From NCBI GenBank assembly GCA_015711725.1, contig JACVIX010000010.1, positions 1 to 43,296 of the forward strand: a stretch of 43,296 nucleotides of DNA. The letters run 5' to 3'. This document shows, one piece after another, positions 17,331-25,017 of this stretch. The notes beneath the pieces were generated by a model, which saw only the letters and a program-made list of their open reading frames with translations, was not told the origin of the DNA and ran no database searches. The position numbers and the translations under genes are program-made. Source of the DNA: Candidatus Geothermincola primus (GTDB taxonomy: Bacteria; Actinomycetota; Geothermincolia; Geothermincolales; Geothermincolaceae). Position 1 is the first letter of the stretch. The number at the start of each line of letters is the position of its first letter.

Positions 17331-18269
17331 ATGAGTTATAGAAGGGCATCAAACAGCTATAGAAAAAGGAAGTCGCGCATCCTCTATCAAGTTACCTTTT
17401 TAATAGTGTTGGTTTTGACCGCCACCGGAGTGGCCACATTTTTTATCGCGAGCAATTCGGAAGAACGCCTAATCAATAAGAGTATCGACAGGCTGGTCAT
17501 CACCGAGGCGGAGAATATCTATTCCAGTTATGATTACATTATCGAGATACTCTACCCTGTCTATCTGGAAAAGTGCCTGAAGTTTAGTTTCGAGGAACTA
17601 GCTAAAGCTTATAAGGAAAGTCGGATCACCGAGCTCCAGGAAACAGTAAATAAGCAACTGAAGACCATGGTGGAAACTGGGCTGCTGGGGCTTAGATACA
17701 ATTTGTTTATCTTCGTCACCTCTCCCTTATCGCCAGACAACACCCTTTATTGCTCCAGTGACCCCAGCCTCATCTTCAACTGGCAGGTTCCCGACTACAT
17801 CTCCAACGCCATTAAAATTGGAACCCCTTACATCTATATGGAAAGGGGCTGTCCGGAACTGGGTCTACAGGATGAATGCCTCATTGTTATTAAAAAATTC
17901 GCTGTGCCGGGCTTCGACTTCGTCTCCGGCTTCGTGGGGGTAAAAACCATGCACGACGAGATCTCCTCTATCAAAGAATTCTACAACGACAACAAGAAGA
18001 GGACCAATATATATTTAGCGCTGATCATCCTGGCATCTATCCTGGTGGTGGTGCTCATCACCTTTTTCATTCTAAGCTACCTGATTAGGAAGCGCATCAC
18101 CCAACCCATCGAGGAACTGTCGGCGACGGCGAAACGGGTGATGGGGGGCGACTTGGACGTAGAAATTGAAGTGCGCAAGGGCGAGGAGTTCGAGCACCTC
18201 AAGTTAGCTTTCCGAGAGATGGTGGAGAGATGGCGCGATCTGGTGGAGAGGTCCACCAAGGGTGATTAG
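17331..18269 (+). CDS. Membrane receptor-like protein ending after a HAMP domain
   Basis: 312 aa. TM1 at 19-40, an extracytoplasmic region of about 185 residues (41-226) with the helix-then-alpha/beta look of a Cache-type sensor, TM2 at 227-251, then a HAMP domain (251-304) with KRITQPIEELSATAKRV and GGDLDVEIEVRKGEEFEHL. The chain stops eight residues later with no kinase, cyclase or methyl-accepting domain. CAGGAGG is 7 bp before ATG. A similarly built protein is at 41747. Such proteins might signal by pairing with another HAMP protein, for example the chemotaxis receptor at 29747. No frameshifted output domain is visible downstream. Confidence 0.82.
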   Translation: MSYRRASNSYRKRKSRILYQVTFLIVLVLTATGVATFFIASNSEERLINKSIDRLVITEAENIYSSYDYIIEILYPVYLEKCLKFSFEELAKAYKESRITELQETVNKQLKTMVETGLLGLRYNLFIFVTSPLSPDNTLYCSSDPSLIFNWQVPDYISNAIKIGTPYIYMERGCPELGLQDECLIVIKKFAVPGFDFVSGFVGVKTMHDEISSIKEFYNDNKKRTNIYLALIILASILVVVLITFFILSYLIRKRITQPIEELSATAKRVMGGDLDVEIEVRKGEEFEHLKLAFREMVERWRDLVERSTKGD

Positions 18270-18410
18270 ACAGGATTGAGGGCGGAAACTATCTGAATAA
18301 AAGTTTTGCGCCTGATCAATTAAGCAAGCTCGTAGTTTAATCGGAACTTAATTTTGTCTGACGCCTCCAAGTGGTCGCAACCATCAACCGTTCTTTTCCT
18401 GTGCTTTACC

Positions 18411-19181
18411 TTACTCCTGGCCAAAGCGTTCCATCAGCCTGGCGAAGGGAAGTTCGTAGTTCATGCTAGGGGGAATAGGATAGCGAACACCCCGACCTGA
18501 GGTCGCCTCCAAGCCTTCCAGAATCCTGTCCGTCCAAGCCGCAGGGAAAGAACACGCCATCTCGCCGTCTTGAGTAGCGGCGAAGACGCGATCCCCGTTG
18601 CCAGGAAGCACCATGCGCGGGCGATCCTTCAAGAAAGGCAAGATCACCCCGTCGTTGCAGGAGCCCCCTATACCTCCGAAAGCGCCGGTGACCTTCTCCC
18701 CCTCCCAACGGGAGATGGCCTGGGCTAGGCGCATCATCTGGGCGGGATTCCCGTAAACCATGATGAGATGAGGCTCCACGCGAGTCCTGGTAAGTGGGGA
18801 TAATATTAACATATCGTAATTGTATGGCGGCAGCTTACCCAGCCCTTCCACCCTCGTTTGAGCGGCTTTCTCGTCCCGCGCATAATTCATAGCTTGGAAG
18901 AAGCCAACCATTAAAGCTGGGTCAATCTCCGGACTCCACCCCATGGATATGGTTGCCAGAGGGCAGCTGGAGTCCTCCTTTCCCATGGCTACGGTCCAGC
19001 CCATGCGGCGTGCTAAGGTGATAGCCTGACAGAGGGCGATGGGGACGCCTACTTCTTCCAGGGGCCTGCGCGCTCCCTGAGGGAGTTCTTCTCCCTTAGC
19101 GAGGAAATGTATCGCCAGGGGGAAGGTGGAGGGCCGCAAGTACCTCTCCAAAGCCTCTCCCGCGCTTCTCCATTTCTCCAT
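18411..19181 (-). CDS. DUF169 family protein
   Basis: 256 aa from the ATG (MEKWRSAGEAL) preceded by AAAGGAGGGG. A nine-codon longer frame lacks such a site. Family hallmarks: the LAIHFL strand near residue 24, CQAITLARRMGWTVAM (about 51-66), SSCPLA (about 71-76) and a C-terminal GGSCNDG...GDRVFA region. Cytoplasmic, with conserved cysteines suggesting metal or cofactor binding. Function of DUF169 is unknown, although members often neighbour redox or C1 genes of anaerobes. It converges on the HAMP receptor, has a strong own promoter at 19303-19332 and a ~115-nt leader. Confidence 0.85.
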   Translation of the reverse strand: MEKWRSAGEALERYLRPSTFPLAIHFLAKGEELPQGARRPLEEVGVPIALCQAITLARRMGWTVAMGKEDSSCPLATISMGWSPEIDPALMVGFFQAMNYARDEKAAQTRVEGLGKLPPYNYDMLILSPLTRTRVEPHLIMVYGNPAQMMRLAQAISRWEGEKVTGAFGGIGGSCNDGVILPFLKDRPRMVLPGNGDRVFAATQDGEMACSFPAAWTDRILEGLEATSGRGVRYPIPPSMNYELPFARLMERFGQE

Positions 19182-19302
19182 GATGTCCCCTCCTTTATCG
19201 CTAACCAATTAAAACAATTTCAAACCAATCAATAGCTGAGAACGGCAATTGCCTAGCCGCGTATCTGTATGGAGGCAAGGAATATTCGAGGCCGATTATC
19301 TC

Positions 19303-19332
19303 ATTATAAATATTTAAATTACATTTTGTAAA
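19303..19332 (-). promoter_or_regulatory. Promoter of the DUF169 gene
   Basis: Minus strand: -35 TTTACA (19327-19332), 18-bp spacer, perfect -10 TATAAT (19303-19308). The -35 overlaps the palindrome TTACATTTTGTAA (19319-19331), a version of a motif that recurs in the window. Start expected near 19296. Confidence 0.55.
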
Positions 19333-19415
19333 TAATTCTCTACATAACATTCTTCTAGTTAATTAAAGGTTTTCAACTGATCGCGCTTTAGGATCCAATC
19401 ACAGATTTAACATCA

Positions 19416-20486
19416 TCAGTCTTTCAACATACTGACGATATATTCTTGTAAAGTGGGTATAGGTTTGGCGCCAGCTCTGCGTCGCAGGGAAACAGCCCCT
19501 TCCGAACAGGAGGAAACGCACACCCCACAACCTAGACAGAGATCGGCATCCACCCTGGCGACCTCCTCATCGCCCAGGGTTATCGCCCCTACAGGGCAGC
19601 GCTCCTCACAGGTGGCGCAAGCGGTGCAAGAATTTGTATCCACTGCCGCCATATAACTGGAAGGAGAGATGGCGTGTGGGAACCCCAAGTTTTTTCTCGC
19701 TTGAAGAAAAGCGCAGCAACATCCACAACAGCAACATAGAGTGGCGATCTTCCCTTGGTAATTCTCCACCGAGAATACCAGTCCTTCCCGGTGTGCTTCG
19801 CTTAACTTCTCCCATGTTTCCTCCAGGCTAAGGGGGCGTCCCATCCCCTGGTCCACGATATACTCACCCATAGACCCAAAATGGAAACAGTTCTCCCGCT
19901 CATGGTTGCACCCCTCGCCTTGATAGGCCTTCATCTGCCGGCAGGGACAGTAAGCAACCGCGATATAATCGGCCCCCTCAACCAACTGCATGACGGTCTC
20001 ATAGGGCAAAACTTCCGAGGCGGTGTCGATCTCCGCCTCCACCGGCACCACCCTCAGCAGGGGTACTTCCCTCTCTCCTATCTCTCTACCCCAACCGGAA
20101 ACCAGATACTTGGTCCACAAAGGTGCGAGCCTGCGCACTTCATGGTTGTCCTTGCCAGGCCAGAAAGGAGTCTCCGCAATGCCCACCAACGTGGGCAGCA
20201 GGCGATATTTTACCTCATCGCCCCGTCTTTTCCTGAAGACGGTCCCTTTGGAGGCCATGCGCTCCAACATCTCTCCCAATTCCTGGGGATGCCTGTTTAG
20301 CATTTCTGCCAGTTCTTCCAGGGTTTGGGAGGAGAAAGGAAGCCTCACAGCCAGTTCCGCCTCCTCGGGGGTGTAGAGTATCCGCAGAATCTCCAGTAGC
20401 TCCTCGCTCAAGGGCGCCCCAATGGGGGCCTCGTCCAGGTGCTCCGCCAGCTCCACGTACACATCCTTCTCTGCCAACGCCCTCAC
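19416..20486 (-). CDS. Cysteine-rich ferredoxin-type protein, paralog B, with N-terminal winged-helix-like domain
   Basis: 356 aa. Residues 25-100 resemble a winged helix (SSQTLEELAEMLNRH...MASKGTVFRKRRGDEVKYRL), absent from paralogs A and C. Then CPCR at 180-183, C193 and C200, a helix after MGRPLSLEETW, the dense group CCCCGCCC (251-258), and a 2x[4Fe-4S] ferredoxin (C287/290/293/297, C317/320/323/327). The start is GTG at 20486. A TTG three codons later has GGAGGTGAGG at good distance and is equally possible. A DNA-binding-like head on an iron-sulfur body could be a redox-sensing regulator, but the helix may only mediate dimerisation. A TGTTT/AAACA palindrome (20555-20566) lies upstream. 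Confidence 0.8.
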   Translation of the reverse strand: MRALAEKDVYVELAEHLDEAPIGAPLSEELLEILRILYTPEEAELAVRLPFSSQTLEELAEMLNRHPQELGEMLERMASKGTVFRKRRGDEVKYRLLPTLVGIAETPFWPGKDNHEVRRLAPLWTKYLVSGWGREIGEREVPLLRVVPVEAEIDTASEVLPYETVMQLVEGADYIAVAYCPCRQMKAYQGEGCNHERENCFHFGSMGEYIVDQGMGRPLSLEETWEKLSEAHREGLVFSVENYQGKIATLCCCCGCCCAFLQARKNLGFPHAISPSSYMAAVDTNSCTACATCEERCPVGAITLGDEEVARVDADLCLGCGVCVSSCSEGAVSLRRRAGAKPIPTLQEYIVSMLKD

Positions 20487-20713
20487 CTCCGCCTCATCTT
20501 CCCGTGAAACACCTTCATCTTACATCTTGAGAGCGCGTTAAGGAAACTAGTTTATGTTTGTAAACAAGCCATGCCAGGAAAAGGACAATTCCTTCGTTTA
20601 TTGCCGGGTAGACTTTTCCACCTTCGTCTTCCTTTCTCAATATTAGTATGGCTACTAAATGTAAATCCTCACCCCGACATCGCGCCGCGACGCGAATACC
20701 AAATCCCAGAGGT
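20487..20713. other. Divergent intergenic region
   Basis: Separates paralog B from the P5C dehydrogenase gene. Holds the palindrome TGTTT-GT-AAACA (20555-20566), 69-80 bp upstream of the GTG of paralog B, a candidate operator. A 69-codon minus-strand frame here has no binding site and is not called. Confidence 0.35.
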
Positions 20714-20742
20714 TTGAGCATCACTTTCTTTTCTGATATAAA
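20714..20742 (+). promoter_or_regulatory. Promoter of the P5C dehydrogenase gene
   Basis: -35 TTGAGC (20714-20719), 17-bp spacer, extended -10 TG-A-TATAAA (20734-20742). Start expected near 20749, giving a ~110-nt leader. Confidence 0.55.
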
Positions 20743-20860
20743 TTCATCGGGATGAAATTTTTTTATTAGGGTATGGACTTTAGCCCAGCGAAGAAAGGGT
20801 TCGGAAACCCGGGAAGGCAGAAACCAGGTTTTCGGGTTGGCCTATGAAAGGAGGCTTATC

Positions 20861-22492
20861 ATGTTCAACGGTATCTTTCATATCCCCAAACCAGAGAACG
20901 AACCGGTCTTGTCCTATGAACCAGGAAGCAGAGAACGGGCGGAGCTCAAAGCCAGGCTCAATGATATGCTGGCCAACCCCGTGGAAGTTCCTTGCATCAT
21001 CGGGGGCAGAGAGGTTACCACTGGGGATTTGGTGGAGATGAGGGCTCCCCACAACCATACCCAGGTTCTGGGGAGATACCATCGCGCAGGTCCCCGGGAA
21101 GCTGAGATGGCAATAGACGCCGCCAACCAGGCCAAAGGGGAATGGAGCGAGGTAGAGTGGTCCTCCCGAGCCACCGTTCTGTTGAAAGCCGCGGAGCTCC
21201 TCTCCGGCAAATACCGCCAGATCCTCAACGCCGCCACCATGTTGTGCATGAGCAAATCCGTCCATCAGGCGGAGATCGACTCCGCCTGCGAGCTCATCGA
21301 CTTCTGGCGTTTCAACCCTTACTTCATGACCCAGGTCTACGACGACCAGCCTATATCCGTAAAAGGAGTGCTCAATTACATGGAGCACCGTCCCCTGGAG
21401 GGCTTCGTCTTCGCCATCTCGCCTTTCAACTTCACCTCCATAGCGGGAAACCTTCCCACCGCACCGGCGTTGATGGGCAACGCGGTGGTTTGGAAGCCTT
21501 CCTCCTTGGCGGTGCTGCCAGCTTATTACATCATGCAGATTCTCAAGGAGGCGGGGATGCCCGACGGGGTCATCAACATGGTACCGGGGCCGGGACCGGT
21601 CATAGGACCACCTGTACTCAACCACATCGACCTGGGAGGGGTGCATTTCACCGGGTCAACTTATGTCTTTTCCACCATCTGGCTAACCATCGGATCGGAT
21701 ATCCGCAAATACGCCGACTACCCCCGCATCGTGGGCGAGACCGGCGGCAAGGACTTCATCTTCGCCCACGCCTCCGCGGATATAGACGCCCTGGTGACAG
21801 CTATCGTGCGTGGAGGTTTCGAATACCAAGGTCAGAAATGTTCCGCCCCCAGCCGCATCTATATACCGGACAGCATATGGCCGCGGGTAAAGGAACAGTT
21901 ACTGGACGAAGTGGCCACCATAAAGATGGGCGACGTCTGCGATTTCAGGAACTTCATGAACGCGGTTATAGATGGCGAGTCTTTTAAGAAGATCTCCGAG
22001 TACATCGAGTTCGCCAGAGAGGACCCCAACCTGGAGATTCTCTGCGGGGGCAATTGCGATCAGTCAGAGGGCTATTTCATTGAGCCCACGGTGGTCCAAA
22101 CTAAAGACCCTCACTCCCGACTGATGTGCGAGGAGATCTTTGGGCCGGTGGTTACCATTTTCGTCTACCCGGAAAAGCAGTACGAAGAGACTCTGGAACT
22201 CTGCGATGGAACCAGCCCCTACGCCTTGACTGGCGCCATCTTCGCCCAGGATCGCTTTGCCATCATAAAAGCCTTGAAAGCGCTCCGCCACTCAGCCGGC
22301 AACTTTTACATCAACGACAAGCCCACCGGAGCGGTGGTGGGACAGCAGCCCTTCGGTGGCTCTCGCGCCTCCGGCACCAACGACAAAGCGGGAAGCTGGC
22401 TTAACCTGGAAAGATGGATCTCGCCCCGCTCCATTAAGGAGAACTTTCTTCCCCCCACCAATTACCGGTACAAGTTTATGGAGAAAGAATAA
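20861..22492 (+). CDS. pruA: L-glutamate gamma-semialdehyde (1-pyrroline-5-carboxylate) dehydrogenase
   Basis: 543 aa from the ATG (MFNGIFHIPKPENEP) that follows GAAAGGAGG. It oxidises glutamate semialdehyde, from proline or arginine breakdown, to glutamate with NAD+. Aldehyde dehydrogenase landmarks: SPFNFTS (N190), E293 in VGETGGKD, catalytic C327 in GQKCSAPSR, and EEIFGPV later. Length and N-terminal sequence (VEVPCIIGGREV, APHNH) match the subgroup that includes eukaryotic ALDH4A1 rather than the shorter RocA type. No proline dehydrogenase gene is in the window. It stands alone with its own promoter, pointing to amino-acid catabolism. Confidence 0.92.
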   Translation: MFNGIFHIPKPENEPVLSYEPGSRERAELKARLNDMLANPVEVPCIIGGREVTTGDLVEMRAPHNHTQVLGRYHRAGPREAEMAIDAANQAKGEWSEVEWSSRATVLLKAAELLSGKYRQILNAATMLCMSKSVHQAEIDSACELIDFWRFNPYFMTQVYDDQPISVKGVLNYMEHRPLEGFVFAISPFNFTSIAGNLPTAPALMGNAVVWKPSSLAVLPAYYIMQILKEAGMPDGVINMVPGPGPVIGPPVLNHIDLGGVHFTGSTYVFSTIWLTIGSDIRKYADYPRIVGETGGKDFIFAHASADIDALVTAIVRGGFEYQGQKCSAPSRIYIPDSIWPRVKEQLLDEVATIKMGDVCDFRNFMNAVIDGESFKKISEYIEFAREDPNLEILCGGNCDQSEGYFIEPTVVQTKDPHSRLMCEEIFGPVVTIFVYPEKQYEETLELCDGTSPYALTGAIFAQDRFAIIKALKALRHSAGNFYINDKPTGAVVGQQPFGGSRASGTNDKAGSWLNLERWISPRSIKENFLPPTNYRYKFMEKE

Positions 22493-22939
22493 GAGAAAGA
22501 CTCGCTCAATATGGATTCCCTTATATGTCGACGAGAAAAGGCTTGATCATTAGAAATAGCCGTTAATTTGACCTGGAATCGGCGCGGGTCTGCCTAAACG
22601 CTCGAGGGGGAACGAAATGACCATGGGCAGACGCTGAGTTGCTTAGATACTATCATACTAAATATTATGTGGACCACTATCATCTAACTGAATGCTTTCT
22701 CGGACCGCTAAGATTAACCTTCGCCGTGGAAGTCTTTTTAGTCATTTCTTACATTATGTTAATATTTTAGTGTACAAATTAAAGCGAAAGATTGTTGGTC
22801 GTTTATCTCCACAAACGGCAAACCAGCATTTCTTTCCCAACGTATACTTTCTGGAGACCAATGAGGCAAGCATATTCTCAACAAGTCGGGACGGACCAAA
22901 TCCATCGATTCTGATAAAATAAGCATAAAGGAGGGTTGG
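22493..22939. other. Intergenic region with candidate promoter
   Basis: No supported gene. TTACATTATGTTAA (22749-22762) is another copy of the recurrent motif. An extended -10 sequence TG-A-TAAAAT (22912-22920) lies just before the ribosome binding site of the 22940 gene and would give a leader of only ~13 nt. No -35 is recognisable. Confidence 0.4.
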
Positions 22940-23698
22940 ATGGGAACAATTTTAATCATCATAGGATCTCTAGCCTGCCTAGTGGGAATTTTTCTGCTCC
23001 TGACCGGGATGAGACCCGCGAGCAGATATTGGTTGATCAAACGCTCTCCTCTGATAACTCTAGCCGCTTTGAGTGAGAAACCCGCCAACAGGAGGGGTTT
23101 CCGAGTAGCAGTATCCGGCATCGTAGAATCGGAGAGAGAGCTCATCGCCCCTGGTTCCAAGACTCCTTGTGTCTATTTCCGTCATCAAGTGGATAGACGA
23201 CTCGAATTGAAGAAGTTCACCGATATGGCCGACTCTTACCTGGAACCTACCTGGGACCGCCTGCACGATTGGAGCGTTTCCGTGCCTTTCCGGCTGGTGG
23301 AAAACCACGCCACCGTCCAGGTGAATCCTCGTGGAGCAAGTTTTATAGCTAAACAGGTTTTGCTCGAAGACGAATCGGCTCCCGGATATGGTCCCAGCAA
23401 ATGGTCCCCGGAAGAAGAACCCTCCTCAAGAACTCCATACGAATTTAGGAAGGTATCGGAGGTTCACCGGGTAACCGAGTGGGTAATCCCCACCGAGCAC
23501 CGGGTTTGCCTCTTCGGAATAGCGAGGAAAGAAGGTGGGACGCTGGTTTTCAGCGGCGATCCCGGTCCTCTTATTATCAGCCATTTCCCCCGCGATGAGA
23601 CCCTGAGTGAGTTCCAAAAAGGTTTTGTTATGTTAATTTTAGGATTGATCACGGCGTTTGCCGGGTTGCTTATGTCCCTGGTCGCAGTTCTGCTCTAA
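22940..23698 (+). CDS. GIDE-domain membrane protein (MUL1/E3-ligase-like middle domain)
   Basis: 252 aa. TM1 at about 4-23, TM2 at 227-250, and between them a GIDE-type (BAM) domain: VSGIVESE...LIAPGSKTPCVYFRHQV (58-82), WSVSVPFRLVENHATVQVNP (110-129), EWVIPTEHRVCLFGIARKEGG (180-200), ISHFPRDE. In eukaryotes this domain sits in the mitochondrial ubiquitin ligase MUL1. Bacterial versions lack the RING finger, as here, and their role is unknown. The domain may face either side of the membrane. AAAGGAGGG is 4 bp before ATG. No operon partner. Confidence 0.78.
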   Translation: MGTILIIIGSLACLVGIFLLLTGMRPASRYWLIKRSPLITLAALSEKPANRRGFRVAVSGIVESERELIAPGSKTPCVYFRHQVDRRLELKKFTDMADSYLEPTWDRLHDWSVSVPFRLVENHATVQVNPRGASFIAKQVLLEDESAPGYGPSKWSPEEEPSSRTPYEFRKVSEVHRVTEWVIPTEHRVCLFGIARKEGGTLVFSGDPGPLIISHFPRDETLSEFQKGFVMLILGLITAFAGLLMSLVAVLL

Positions 23699-23721
23699 GT
23701 GTCTCTCTCTAAAAGCAAGGA

Positions 23722-23828
23722 TATGCAATTTTCATCTATTGCGAAAATGAAGGCTACTATTCGCTGTCCCGGTGCACATGTCGTCATAAACGTATACGAT
23801 TTTCACCTATTGCAGATATGAAAGCGAC
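23722..23828. repeat. Pair of ~35-bp degenerate direct repeats, 71 bp apart
   Basis: Unit 1 (23722-23757) and unit 2 (23793-23828) share about 28 of 36 positions, best in TTTTCAYCTATTGC. Each can form a short hairpin (TTTTC/GAAAA or TTTCA/TGAAA). A similar string, ATCTATTGCGA, occurs near 27722. Function unknown. Confidence 0.55.
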
Positions 23829-24179
23829 GGGCAATTTATCTTAAAAGTAATCGGCTCTACAAACTTTATAACCTCAACCCGATATTTAGCTCTATATATA
23901 TTGGTCATACGCAAGATCGAAAGCGACATGCCGTCAAAACAGTCACCCCCAGCGAACCAGGGATAACTTGGTTGGGTTAGCACTCTTTACGTACCGCAAC
24001 CTCGAAATAGAGAGAAGACTCAGCAACCGCAGAAAAGAAAGTGATCCTCAAACTTCGCGAGAATCGCTTTCTAATAAATATCCCGCACCGACGAAGATGG
24101 CATAAGGGAAAATGCTTTTTAAGTTTGCTATGATCTTTTTTTACGCGCATTTTTATACCACTTGACTTTAACTCCCCGG
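23829..24179. other. Intergenic region, no gene
   Basis: AT-rich spacer. Only a small hairpin (AACCA 23955-23959, TGGTT 23969-23973) was noticed. No open frame or promoter is supported. Confidence 0.3.
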
Positions 24180-24525
24180 CTATTTATGAACCTTGCTTTT
24201 TCCGCCACAAACGGGACAGGTGATAACCTCGGTAATCTTTCCGGTTCCTCCGCACGCACCGCACGGTCGATACCTTCAGGTAGGGCTCCAACCAACCGCC
24301 ACACGCCTCACAAGTTTTAGTCAAATCTATTTTTCACTTCCCGCCGCATTTCGTGCAAGTGGTGTAGGCTGACCCTTGACTCACCGTGATGGTCACATGA
24401 GTTCCCTCGGGGAAGGAAGCTCCCTGAGCCAGGCTGCTGGCGCAAACCAAACCACGGGCGATGGATTCGGATAAACGCGGGCTACTTCCACATGAAAACC
24501 CAATTCATTGACGAGGGCCAGCTTG
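24180..24525 (-). pseudogene. Decayed gene with DnaJ-type zinc-finger motifs
   Basis: Reading the minus strand in joined frames gives a coherent protein: LALVNELGFHVEVA, shift near 24475, LSESIARGLVCASSLAQGA, EGTHVTITVSQGSAYTT, CTKCGGK, TGA stop (24334-24336), KIDLTKTCEACGG, shift near 24260, CGACGGTGKITEV, then CPVCGGKSKVHK and TAG. Four CxxCGG motifs match the zinc-binding repeat of DnaJ. The stop could be a single GGA-to-TGA change (CGGKG to CGGK-stop). Two frameshifts plus a stop indicate a dead gene. The N-terminal part does not look like a J-domain, so the ancestor was probably another zinc-repeat protein. Confidence 0.65.
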
Positions 24526-24571
24526 AGTCTCCGCCATCCCGATTACCGCAGGCATGATAGCCATATAACTG

Positions 24572-24580
24572 TGTTACAAT
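24572..24580 (+). promoter_or_regulatory. Extended -10 element upstream of the thioredoxin-like gene
   Basis: TG-T-TACAAT, the same layout as TG-T-TATAAT at 41673. Start expected near 24587, leaving a ~36-nt leader with AAGGAG at 24606-24611. No -35 is evident. Confidence 0.4.
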
Positions 24581-24622
24581 TGTTTCGATAACGCATTCTT
24601 ATCAAAAGGAGTTGAAAGAACT

Positions 24623-25012
24623 TTGAAAAGGCTCGCTTACATCAAATACATAACCCTACTATTGGCTTTAATAATAATCTTCGCAGGTTGCGGCAAGAAA
24701 GCCGATACTACCCCAGAAGGACGTAACGGTCAAGCAACCGACAAAGCGCAGCTGATTTTTTTCACCCAGCCCGGTTGAGGTCCCTGTATACCCGCTGAGG
24801 CCCTGGTGCAGGACCTGTTGAAGGAAATAAGGGACCAGGTGGATTACCTAAAGGTGGACGTTAGGAAAGACCCGCAGACCGCCAGAAAGTATAGGGTGCA
24901 GGCGACTCCAACCATAGTTATCCTGGACAAATCGGGCAGGTTGGTGAAGACGCTGGTGGGTGTGCCCACTTACGCTGAGCTAAAGGGCGCTGTAAACGAG
25001 GCAGTCAAATAA
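24623..25012 (+). CDS. Thioredoxin-like lipoprotein, probable selenoprotein (TGA = Sec at residue 52, U-G-P-C)
   Basis: 129 aa if the in-frame TGA at 24776-24778 is read as selenocysteine. TTG start with AAGGAG 11 bp upstream. Lipoprotein signal: K2R3, hydrophobic 9-20, lipobox FAGC with C23, so the domain lies outside the membrane. The thioredoxin fold follows: LIFFTQPG, then U52-G-P-C55, an IPAEALVQDLLKEI helix, DYLKVDV strand, cis-Pro96 in ATPTIVIL and a C-terminal helix. TGA replaces exactly the first cysteine of CGPC. The frame is otherwise intact on both sides. A 37-nt hairpin begins immediately after TGA (24779-24815). Standard callers would report only the part after residue 61. A plain nonsense mutation is the alternative, and the decayed gene next door keeps that open. 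It ends 5 bp from the convergent polyferredoxin gene. Confidence 0.65.
24779..24815 (+). promoter_or_regulatory. SECIS-like hairpin directly after the in-frame TGA
   Basis: GGTCC (24779-24783) pairs with GGACC (24811-24815). After a bulged C, TGTAT (24785-24789) pairs with GTGCA (24806-24810) using two G-U pairs. The ~16-nt apical part contains GCTGAGG and may close further with CC/GG. Size and position match bacterial SECIS elements such as that of E. coli fdhF, which is about 38-40 nt and starts right after UGA. Pairing was done by eye. Confidence 0.5.
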
Positions 25013-25017
25013 TTTGG

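Noticed and set aside
20780-21646. 288-codon minus-strand frame
   Set aside because: Antisense to the P5C dehydrogenase gene, with the His/Arg-rich composition typical of a shadow frame.
24334-24336. A second in-frame TGA that might also encode selenocysteine
   Set aside because: It falls after CGGK, not at a cysteine position of the zinc motif, and frameshifts lie on both sides, so the gene is simply broken.
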